Below are positions 53,884-64,000 of a stretch of DNA of 64,000 bases, one piece after another; position 1 is the first letter of the stretch; each line of letters begins with the position of its first letter. The notes under the pieces were generated by a model. The model saw only the letters and a list, made by a program, of their open reading frames with translations, was not told where the DNA came from and made no database searches. Source of the stretch: Perkinsus olseni (lineage: Eukaryota > Perkinsozoa > Perkinsida > Perkinsidae); contig JABANP010000187.1 of NCBI GenBank assembly GCA_013115135.1, positions 27,590 through 91,589 of the forward strand, read 5' to 3'. A program made the translations under genes and the position numbers.

Positions 53884-56800
53884 CTACCTGCCCTTCCCCT
53901 TCCCTCCTCTGCCCCTCCCTCGATACTGCCCCCCTCGCCTTACTCCTCGCCCCTTCCCTCTGTATCCCTTCCCTCCTCGTCTAGCCCCTCCCCTAGGACC
54001 CTGCTGCTGTCGCCCTTTTCCCTTCCCTACACCCTTACCAGGATTAGCCGCTAAGAACTGCTGCTGTTCAACCTCGAGGCGCCGCATTTCCCTATCGATC
54101 GGCTGAGGGCCCTCACTAACCATCACGTAAATTTGCCTCATAGTGGTCAGGCAAGCCGCCACCATCGTATCTTTGGTTTTCGCTCCCCTCGCCACCAGGT
54201 CCATATCGGCCTCCATCTGAGCGCGCAGTCTCGGGGCCGCCAGATGCAGTCTAAAGTCACCATCTGAAGAATGCGAGCGCAGCGTCGACCGATGGGAAGA
54301 GCATAACAGCTTTCGTCCAACTCTATCATTACAAGCCAGTAAGCGCCCGAAACAGGACAGATCTGCCAGCTCAAAACTGCCGCAGTTTCCACCCAAACGA
54401 TTTGAGAGGACTCGCTTTGATATGAGGTAGCCATCCTCGAGAACATTTGGATTCGACCGGAGCTAATCGTGACTCGCAAGCCATCGATCACCTCGTCCAT
54501 GTAGGTTTTGGAAAGCGCCAAATCCCTGGACTAATGCCACACCAAGTTCTGATGGGCTGAACCTTCCACCAGGGGTACGACTTGCGTAACCACGGTTCTC
54601 GATAGTCGCAATGTGCTCATGCATGGTGGCATCTGTACCTGACAATAAGGAGAAGTTCTCCTTGAGAACCGCTCCGTGAATGTACCGTCACTCGCCAACT
54701 ATCCTTCGCACCCGACCAATGGTCGGCGACCATGAACGAAGCAAATACACCCGTGCAAGCGCTGGTGATGCGACGTTATCAAAGTCGTATAATAGCGAAG
54801 CTTGTCTCTTCAGAACTAGATAGGCCTTGCTGGACACCTCCTCGCCCGGCGATTCCCACACGGCAGCCATCAATCTCGCGACAGTAATGCGGACAATTCT
54901 GAGACTGCGGATCCCGAGGGGGCCCACGTAGACAAGAGAATACCGCAAACCAGTGGTGTTCGGTAAGCCTATAATTTTCAATGTGTCATTCATCATGTGT
55001 GAACTTCTACTGCACATGTTCGTACATGGCAGCGTCGAGAAGCAGATCACGATGAACGCTCTCGCCTCCAGAAGGGCGGTCGAATATCAACTCAACAGTG
55101 CTCACAAAGAGCCACACTCACCGATATGATTCTTATCCATCAGATCGATCAGCTCAGCCTCGGAGAGGAGCTCCGGCGGCTCCGTCATCCCGCTGGACAT
55201 CATCAACTCAGTTACTCGGACCCTCTGGTGCAGGACTACTGGTGGCAGCTCGGTCGACCCTTTCCATTTTACGTACGGGTAGACCTGAGGCAAACTGTAC
55301 GCATAGTGAAATACACTGCATGGTTGCCATCGTGACTGCTGAGTCGATCGTTACTCTCCTAATAAGCCAATTAGTAACTGCCAGTTACCGACCCTAGTAA
55401 CTCACCTCGAGCCAGTTCTCCTCCACCACAGTGAGGCCGGTAGCATTGAAAGTCTCGTCCCCGACAGTGACTTCAATCCGCGACTCCGCGCCTGCAAAGC
55501 AAACAAGACGAGTTGATCGGGCTCGGAAGGGCCAGAACCAAGTTGGTTCAACCAACAGCAATATCGTTTGTACCATCTACCGGAAGTCCTGAGATGCGCA
55601 CGGCAGTGAAATGGGTCGGCCTTCGAGACCTTGGACAATGACCTTGGAGGTCAACGAGAAGTTGCCATTGGGTTCCGATGACTGGAAACTTTCCAGTTTC
55701 TCGAACGCAAAGGATTAGTTGAAGATAGTAGAAAGCTCAAACCAAGATGGATGATATACAACACTATGGACAGCCCGAACGACGGGTTACAGCACTGATT
55801 GTTGCACTCACAGAGGAGGCTAACTACCCTCTTCCAGATCTCAGGTTTCCGACCGGCAGCCTGCCGGCGGCGGCAGGTCACAGGAAGCCCTCCGGCGGAG
55901 AGTCCGATCCACGCTATTTTGAAAATCGAATGCCTCCCACCTTGTATCATAGAAAAGAGATCAGCGCCTTCCGCTCTGCACTCGCGCTCCTCGCGAATCA
56001 ACCAGCAAAGCTCTCAAACGACCATCTACCCTATATAGCTCCCATGTTCTGCCGCAAGTTCGTTACGGTCGGCAGCGCTTTGGTATTGGGGACTTCATGT
56101 AGCTTGTTGGTGTTCTTGCTCCGGTAGTCCTCGATGACTCGGAAGCCGTTTCGTAGGCTGAGACGGTAGATCAACGCCCGTATGTCCACTGTCTTTGAAC
56201 TCAAATAGATGCTTACGCCCCCGACTCCACGCTCAAAAACTGTGTCTGTGAGTGCCTGTGAGTCCCCAGACATCGGCGTTGGCGTTAGAGAACCGGATGT
56301 ACGTGTTTGGGAAATTGTAGGCCGTGCAGTGGTGGCCGCATTTGAGAAAGCTGTGGGCCCCAATGATGACGTCTAGCATTGCCATCCCGAAGGAAGGAAG
56401 CGGGTTCACGTTTTCGAAGAAAATGATAAGCGTCGGCCGCCAGCAGACTGCTGGGCCCCAGCAGCTGGGGCAATCATGACTCCTGCTTCGTACTTGCTCA
56501 ATGCCTCGAACTTGCCGGGAAGACAATATCTGCACTGCCCACAGATAGCGCGCCCTAGACGCTACTACCCAGAGCATGTTACTGTTCAAATGTTATTCAC
56601 TCGACAACCCCAGCGAGAAGGGTTTCTGGCAATCGCGTGAACATTGCCGTGGACCTTGTCTGTGGCCTCCGCCACTTTGAGCCCCAAAGTTTGAGGTGAG
56701 GTATCCATCCTAGTTGAGTCTCGGATCTGTTAGAAGACTTCAAAAAAGACGCTGCCTTGCACCAATCCCACAGTATCCCCTCGAGTCTTTTCGCCGATCA

Positions 56801-59800
56801 GTTCCTGCTTTTTCTGCCGCCGTCTTAGACCATGTATGCTACCACCGCGAGCCACTCATACCAACTCGCTATGCAGTTAACAGACTAAGCCTGTCAGACT
56901 TGCTATCACCAAGCTGACGTGGCTAGCCGAGCGCACTCTCCCGTATGTTCATCAATATTCGTATTGGAGATTCTGTGAGAAGAATGTGAATCGTTTTTTC
57001 AATACTGAGCAGTACTGTAGCCACAATCAAGGGAGCGTAACGCTCCGAGCGTGTACCTCACCTATGGCATCAGGAGCTACACAGGCAAGGAAGTGCCTCG
57101 TTATGAGCTCATAGACCCTCCACTGCTCGCCCTGCAGAGGTATCTGTGACCCAGGCCCAGCCAACTGTACTGGATGGATAGGAGGATGCGCACCTACAGG
57201 CAGTCATAGCAAGAGCCCCAGCGACAGCATGGCAATCAGCCTCTGGTACTACTCACTTCCTTCACAAGGCTCTTCGAAAAGGATTTTACTATGCTAAACT
57301 GCGGAAACTGTGAAAGAAAACCAAGCCACTGGCATGTTATGCAACCATCAGTTTGCTCGTGCTACAATACTGTCGCGAGTGGCTGATGCATTGCCAGCTT
57401 GGCAATGCAGCAGCCACGAACTGTGGCGCGCGACGGGATGCTGAAGCACCCTCATCACCATCATCATGATTTCCTCTCCTAGCCTGTGTGAACTTCCCTT
57501 GAAGTAGTTCATTGACAAAGGCACCCCACACTTGACTGCCCTGCTGTAGTCGCACTAGCTCCAGCAAGTCGATAGTGGGATTGAATCTATCGGTCTCAGT
57601 CCGAGGATAGGATATCATACCCCTGTTGTACCTACCACTTCAAGATCACACCACCGATCTTTACCACACACGCACCAACATTAGGCAGCGCTGGTGCGGT
57701 ATCCGTTCATCTACACCGATACGCATCACGTAAAAGTTGAGAGAGAAATCGCCATCATGAATCTCACGATGACGATTTCCCTTCTGCCATTTTCTCAAGT
57801 TGACAAGATAGTGAGAATATCTTCCCGGCAGATGCGATAAATCATCGCCAATGATTGATGATACCATCTCACGCCGAATTAATGGCGGAACTCGATTTAT
57901 ACAGCGTCCCCTAAAACGTGGCCTTGGTTGAAAACTGTAATGTGGCGGGTCGTCGAGTGCACCTTCATAGCCATCGCCACAGAGACACGAAGCCTCTAGT
58001 CAATCTAGTAGGGTGACCCAACTCACAATTCCTCAGCAATCCTCATCGCCTGTCGAGAGTCTATTCGCAGTTTACTAGACGCCAGTTTGGCGAACTCCAC
58101 CGTGCTCAGAGGAAGGGGCCGCCATCTAGACTTGGGGTTGTGGGATACTTGGGTAACAATTCCGCCACCAAACTAAGAGAGAGTAGGTCCAAATCTTTCT
58201 CGAGAAGTGATGACGAAAGTCGCTATGGAGCGAATATGCGTACTCTAAGGTCACATCAACTACTTCTATGGTGTGCACAGTAGGAAAGACCGAAAGTAGG
58301 TGATGCGGGGCCAAAATGGTACCAACATATTAATACCCGAACCCGAACAACACAAATCCTCGTCTTGCTCGATTGTCTCCAAATTCCACCGGAGTCTTGA
58401 TACGGCGTGGCTTCGCTACTAGGCAAAGGCGAGCTACCCGTTGGCAGTACCTCTCTGACATGCTGTAGGCATCTGTCATATAATATGGTGGTAACTAGGT
58501 GGTCGAATAGACGATTCCGTCCCCAATGGAGCTTCACTTCGACCGTCGGGCCATCCTCAGGATCGCTCTTGATCAGAGGCTGATCCGCATCATCACCGGA
58601 AGCCCTCATTGGTACACATATCTACGAGGGAGAATTATGTGAACTTTCAGTCGCGGGGAATTTTTCCAAAGGCGAGCACAGCTACGATTGGAGCAAGACT
58701 CGACCGTCGAGCGTGCGCAGGTATCTCGAAAGCTTCGAATCCATAAAACCCTTCTCCTCCAATTGCGGGCGGCACTCACCGTGCAGTTGATGGTCCAAAA
58801 CGGTTCCCGAATGAAATTCCTCTGCCTGAGCCACCGCTGAACGACGAAGCCGAGAGTCGGGAATTGGCAGGGGCCGTAGGAAAGGATGCCCTCCAACAAC
58901 GGCAGTTTCCTTTTATACCGCAAAGTGAGATATCTTGTGAATGATGCGCCTGAGATAAGGTCCCACTGACTCGAACGCTTGATCTGAGGGCATCTGTCTA
59001 CTGCAAGAATTTACGGAAGGTGTGGTATGAAAAGATATACATACTCGCTGTACAGCCATTGCTCCGTTTCGTGGTGGCCGAGCCGTCATCAGCGATCTTC
59101 AATGAGCTAGTAGAGTGAGTGACAAGTCCAACAAGAGAGCAGCCTGTTGGTCGTTGAGGGAATGGCCGTCGACCGTCATAGACGTTGGCAATGGAGGCAA
59201 ACCCGCGCAGGTTCGATCCCGAGAGATCCCCATCGTTCCTATTACCAATTCGAAGGTCGATTTCCTGGCGCGCATCCACTGCAGCCGCCAGATGAGGATT
59301 AGGCCGGGCTAGATTCAAGCAAGCGCGTGTGAGGTCGGCATGCGTGAGGGCAGAGAAGTTGGCTCGATAGACGTCCAACCTCGGGTTGGCCTGAGTAGGG
59401 TAAAAATGAGCAGTCCTACAGTAGGCGATTCATTCTAAATGAATCGCTCAAACTATCACGCATCCCCAAAGGGATGAAGATCGACGAAAACTCTTGCTAA
59501 GATAATTATAATTCTCAACATATTGCGGAACTCGACGGACACTGCGCCAAGGATCCTCGCCAAAGGGAATCACGGGAATGCGCAAGACCTCGTCTATTTC
59601 AAACATTGCTGCAGCGAAAGGCCCACACCAGGATATATACTCGAGCTCGAGAATCCAGGATTTCTGATGGGTTCTCACTCAACCTGCACTTCACTTTCTT
59701 CTACTCAGAGACGAAACTCCGATCCGGCAGTTCCTCGTCATATAACGCGGCAAAAACGCCGACCAGATCGGATTTTTTCACCCAATTAACCGTTCACAGG

Positions 59801-61121
59801 CATTACCTCCCTTGCTATCTGTATAACCTCGTAAGCAATCGCCTCTCCCTCTCGATCGCAATCAAGCCACAACACCAGCCAATCACACGTCCGAGCCAGC
59901 CGCCTCAGGTTGTTCGCCACAGGGCCCATATCCGAGGCAACTGACCTAGAACTCTACCGGTGCTTTTTTGAAGATACCAACGAGCGAAGGCAACGACGTG
60001 ATAGCAAACAGCTCGGAGATGCAGTAAGTGATAGTGTCGGAACAACGGGCTACGCCAAACCGAGCACTGCGGATGGGTTGCTTGCCTTGGGGGCATACTC
60101 CTATACTGTAGAAACTAAATTGGTATAAATCTAAGTACATAAACACGTCTTTTGAATTTTTACTGAAAATTTTTGGAATTTACGGAATAACAATTAACCG
60201 AACAATGGAGAACAAATCCAAGATAAATTGATAGTAGTCATTAGAGTTTGCAGATTACAGACGTCCCCTCCTACTACTTAACAAGAGGCGCGTTATACGG
60301 ACTCTCGGGATCGACTCTGTCCCACTGCCCCCGGTATTCTGCTTCGAAGTCCAGTCCCATCAGGTGCCCGCGGACGGCTGTAACCACCATCATGACCTGA
60401 TAGCAGACACTTTCCGTTCATGAGGCCTGTGCGAGACCGCCTAACGGTACGGAAGGCTACTGGAGCTTGAGGACCCGCTCCCTGAAGGAGTATCTTTACA
60501 AGTTCGCCACTCTCGACCTCCGTAGTTATAAAAGATAATCCAAATTGGAATCATCGTCGGGTCACACAATTAGATAAGCTCAACCATGAGTTCATCAAAC
60601 TTAACAAAATATCTTCAATTCATAAGAGTAACAGGACGATCTGCACTGTCTACAGAACACAATGGAGCTGTGCTCATACTAGCTTCGCATTATCCCTCCA
60701 TTCTCTCAACTACTCCGCCCCCTATCTGCTCTGTCTCGTTCGCTATGAGCCCAATCTACTTCACTACACCTACTGCAACGACATAGTGCCCATAATACGA
60801 TTCTATCACAATCCGTACGATCATACGAGAGCTGATAAGATTCATTGCCAACTTCGACACTCATTCCGACTCGTTGCCCGGCGGTCTATTGAACCCGAAC
60901 AAGGAGCCGAAAACCGGTAAAACCCGCCCCGTCCCCTTCACTACATCAACATTCCCAAGCAGCCGATAAGGGAACTCCCCTACAGGCGGGTTGCCATTGG
61001 GTATTACCCCACCACCCAGGACTCGACAAATTTCGCGCGCCACAGAATTCTTCTCCGCGACGTTGAGCGCCCTTATCCGCCTGCCCCCGACCGGAGCAGC
61101 AGCAGCCGCGGGTGGTCGCAT
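53884..61121 (-). CDS. TOP3A: DNA topoisomerase III, alpha-type core with RGG tail, multi-exon
   Basis: This is a type IA topoisomerase that passes single DNA strands and works with RecQ helicases. Exons seen, in gene order: ATG at 61121 with [15 protein letters not shown]; about 60270-60396 ([17 protein letters not shown]); about 59815-59945 with the Toprim motif [15 protein letters not shown]. About 59240-59350 has [12 protein letters not shown], about 58750-58923 [16 protein letters not shown], and about 58028-58140 [16 protein letters not shown]. About 57480-57640 holds the catalytic tyrosine in [12 protein letters not shown], and 57062-57193 AHPPIHPVQ. Then come about 55400-55491, about 55130-55260 ([17 protein letters not shown]), about 54500-54645 ([17 protein letters not shown]) and 53884-54240. 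The chain ends in a Gly/Arg/Lys-rich tail without the zinc fingers of animal TOP3A. Some intermediate borders are unsolved. Confidence 0.88.
55492..57061 (-). other. 1.57-kb intron of the topoisomerase III gene
   Basis: The donor follows AHPPIHP...CVAPDAI (gtgaggtac) and the acceptor precedes [12 protein letters not shown] (gctttgcag). Joining gives GAESRIEV in phase. The intron is far longer than most here. It holds a 126-codon plus-strand ORF (55747-56127) and overlapping minus-strand ORFs (56031-56589) with no recognised family. Confidence 0.75.
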
Positions 61122-62686
61122 TGACTAATGAAGACAATCTAGCAACAGCCAGCTCGAACTGGTATCTTCTGAAACCCGAACAGGCCTTCCCGGAAACCTT
61201 GCAGCGCTCCCAGGGCTGTACGTATCATTTAGAAGATGATCCTGGGAGTGTTCTAAAAGCTCAGGTAAATTATTCTATTGGACACCCGGATTAGTAAATC
61301 AGCAAAAATCCACAGAAGTACCCCTCACAAGAGCCCGAGTAGCGCAGTCGGGCGCCCACGGCAACAAACTCGTCTATACTCGGCATGGCAGGCAACCTCA
61401 ATTGTTTGGATTTACTCGAGCCATGCTTGCATTTACTCGAGGGAACAGAGTGCCTGTGGAACAGAAGTGGAAGTTCCCAGACCGCTGCCACAACTACGAT
61501 AGTGTCAGCGATAGTCGAGGTTGGACACCGGCGGGAGCCCGCCTTCGATTTGCAGCGCTGGGCAACGGGCATTCCGTCGTACCGCTCAGCGGTCAGAACG
61601 CCGGTATTATAGAAATTGTAGTCATCCAACCTCAGCGAAATACCTTATTGAACCTCTACTGAACAACGCCACTAATCACGTCATTGCTCGCAAAACCCGT
61701 GGTTGATTTTGTGCAAGCACCCATAAGCCTTATGGCAGACGATACAATTCCCAAGCAGACATTTTCGAGACGCCCTCAAACGGTCCCACATGCTGCGGTA
61801 ACCAACTCAGGTCTCCTCCTTTCGTAATCCCCTCAGATAGCCTGTCCTCTGCATAACTAGTTATACACACAAAAATGCTCAGGAATTCTGAGTTCCTGAG
61901 GCGCCGCGCAGATGTTAAGAATGCAGTTTGGCCGGGTATCGAGTAATGCTCAGTATCAGAGTATGCAGATTATTAGAGATAACCGGCTAACTTCATTCTG
62001 TCCCTTGCACTCGCATGCATGATTACCACTCGGAGACCAAATCCAGCTGCACCCTACCTCTTCGCCGCAATACGTCGAGAGGCAGAAAGTCCATGGTTGG
62101 ACGATGATATACCAAATTCGGTGTCAGTTCGGGAAAATCTAGAACCACCTCCAAGGATATTAGAACGTCGATGATCTCAGTATTCAAGATGAGGACATAT
62201 GAATCATCATAGATTATCACGGGCGAATGGATGTGAACTTGAGCATGAAGTCAGCAGCAGCAGCAGCAGTCCGGCGAAGCTCCTATCAATAAAACATCAT
62301 GATGATAATAGCCAGCCATTGAATCATCAATCACCATCCAACTATGACATAATTATGACATTATGGATGGCTATTATATATAGTAGAGAGTATCTTCAAA
62401 ATACCCTCTACTATACATAAGATATATCAAGATACTATTGTGAGCTTATCCAATTCGGATGAACTCTCCCAGCCGACCTTTCAGTCCAGAACATCGACTA
62501 TCTTTCTCCCATAGGAATATCAATTCCCCCTACAAACGATGCAGAGCTCCCTAACCACCAGTGGGATTGAATGCATTCACTACAACTAAGCCGCAATCAC
62601 CGAGGATATACCATTGAAGTTATTATCAGATTCCGACCCCAAAATTCGAGTGAAACCCGAAGTGACCTCTGAAGGAAGCCCTGCGA
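61122..62686. other. No supported gene
   Basis: The region upstream of topoisomerase III and downstream of the HAD gene. An open plus-strand stretch at 61124-61270 ending in a gtaaat donor and ORFs at 61291-61660 could be exons, but none has a family match. A (agc)n tract lies at 62252-62268. Confidence 0.4.
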
Positions 62687-63980
62687 TCACAGCTCGCATC
62701 CCTTCATTTTCCGACAAACATGACAAAAACTGTCTTCACAATGCTCTGTGCAACCTCCCCGACACTCGCTCATCGTTTCTAGTGAGGGAGCCCAGCATGT
62801 ACGTGTTGGCCCGTCGGCAAGCGTCAAGGACTTCTCGGTCCGCTTGGTCAGCAAGCGTAGCTTACCCACAAATACCTCAGCCTCTTCCAATGTCGTGAAC
62901 CAGCCGTCAAGCCGAAGCCTTGCTTTCGCCCTCATGTTATACCTAATCTCACCGAATTCCTGCACCTACTATCAAACCTGAGCACTCTCACGGTTGCGTG
63001 AAGAGTACTTGATGACCAAACATAGGTGGGCTACAGGACCCTGACGAGGCATCTTTTCTTTCCCCAAATTAAAATTTTAACCAATTTGAATTCCCCAAGT
63101 TTTAACCTACCGGTGATTCGAGGATTATCGTCAATGAGTACGTCACCAAAAAGTAGTGTTTTATCCAAGACCAAGTCTACTATGAATCGGGGGGTCGTGC
63201 CTGTTGGAGGCTCGGGCTGCGGTTAGTAGTGGATGATCTTAACTTCGCCTAAATGATCGTCTACCCATTTCTTCTTCTCCGAGGCACAATGTCGAGAGTC
63301 CAACAGATAAGATGAAGTTACTATAACCTGATGACGGAGATGACATGGCAAGAGAGCGCTGGAAGAGGTCCTTGCTTTAACGTTGGGAACGCTAGCGAGG
63401 AGCTTCACTCCCTGGATGGCACCAGGAATGGGGGGAATACTCTCGAAGAACCTGCAAGTACTATTGGGTACTATGAGACACATCACATGGCGCCCTACCC
63501 ACGACTGTACAGAATCTCGAGCACATAATCTCGGTAGGACTCATCCAAGGAAGAATACTAAGAGGATATAAAATGCACAACCACGAGAGTGGGAAGCGCT
63601 ACTTCTGTGGTTATACTGTAGCGTATCCGCTGGCTGGGTGCTATAGGAAGTACACCGTAACCTATCGAGAGATGATAGTTGGCGCGATGCTGCAAGAATC
63701 GACATCACGATCATGAACAGTACTCATTGAAAACCGCAGAGTAAAAAAGCCGTGAATCACTCTACTTCAGTCAGGAGAATAAGTACTAAGGTGTACTTAG
63801 GTACTACGAAGTTGTACTCGTGCTTAGTCCTGCGATATTGGGGTACAAATCCTCAAACGCGCCGGTATTACGATCATGCATTTCTCTTCCCAAAGCCGCA
63901 TCTAAGTTGCAAAGGACACCATCCATGTCCACCGATATATATAGCACATGGCTGTCTTCAGCAGCAGATATGGGAGACAT
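62687..63980 (-). CDS. 5'(3')-deoxyribonucleotidase-like HAD phosphatase, multi-exon
   Basis: The NT5C family removes phosphate from deoxyribonucleoside monophosphates. The N-terminus (ATG at 63980) carries the HAD motif I, ISVDMDGVLCNLDAAL, with the nucleophile and acid Asp residues. Later exons: about 63520-63590 (LDESYRDYVLEILYSR); 63430-63467 region (FFESIPPIPGAIQGVKLLAS, the family's FFELEPLPGA match); about 63240-63330 (VIVTSSYLLD...EKKKWVDDHLG). The next is about 63115-63220 (RFIVDLVLDKTLLFGDVLIDDNPRITG, motifs III and IV with DKT and DD). Then come about 62980-63040 (PTYVWSSSTLH, the PSWEHVLF region) and 62687-62900 (RLDGWFTTLEEAE and a cysteine-rich tail). Introns are short GT-AG. 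The middle exons between motif I and FFES are not fully solved. Possibly intact. Confidence 0.78.
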
Positions 63981-64000
63981 GACGAGAGGAACTCAACTGG

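Noticed and set aside
53782..54054. Pro/Ser-rich plus-strand ORF
   Set aside because: Antisense to the Gly/Arg-rich topoisomerase tail, which fully explains its composition.
1..64000. CRISPR arrays, bacterial operons, riboswitches
   Set aside because: No spaced direct repeats and no bacterial gene organisation; the sequence is eukaryotic with GT-AG introns.
9392..64000. A spliced-leader RNA gene to match the trans-splice model
   Set aside because: I looked for a dinoflagellate-type leader (ccgtagccattttggctc) and did not see it in this window.

Overview
The window looks like nuclear DNA of an alveolate protist, most likely a Perkinsus-type mollusc parasite. This is an inference from mid-range GC, short GT-AG introns (about 31-160 nt, many of 44-50), genes packed on both strands, and families of small secreted proteins. 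No single marker in the window proves the genus. Most housekeeping genes are split into small exons, so simple ORF reading misses them. I rebuilt several by joining exons in phase and matching them to conserved families.

Layout. 0.3-0.5 kb: 3' exon of an ETF-ubiquinone oxidoreductase gene. 0.5-7 kb: mostly unreadable sequence with two copies of a small gene of unknown function. 7.2-8.9 kb: a pseudouridine synthase with a helical-repeat N-terminus. 9.4-12.3 kb: the splicing factor YJU2/CCDC94. 13-26 kb: an array of six small secreted six-cysteine genes plus one degenerate copy, in duplicated spacers that carry pieces of the YJU2 3' end. A seven-exon gene for a secreted 372-residue protein of unknown function lies inside this array. 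26.9-28.9 kb: a PB1-domain protein and a secreted protein. 31-38.6 kb: a same-strand run of a SET-domain protein, a small putative mitochondrial protein, cyclin H and Misato/DML1. 30.3 and 42-52 kb: a second subfamily of six six-cysteine genes, with a pepsin-like aspartic protease among them. 53.9-61.1 kb: DNA topoisomerase III. 62.7-64 kb: a 5'(3')-deoxyribonucleotidase-like HAD protein.

The housekeeping genes cover transcription and splicing (cyclin H, YJU2), genome maintenance (topoisomerase III), mitochondrial and tubulin biology (Misato, the PUS fusion, ETF-QO) and nucleotide metabolism. The accessory part is a multicopy secreted cysteine-rich peptide family. Its members share a near-identical leader, a conserved start context just after an AG splice acceptor, and a conserved LR-x-L motif after the signal peptide. 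This family is the best candidate for an undescribed system: probable secreted effectors or inhibitors amplified by local duplication. Other notable points are a tRNA-Ser gene antisense inside a cyclin H intron, tRNA T-arm relics inside YJU2 introns, a MITE-like repeat family, and fold-back insertions seen when duplicated spacers are compared.
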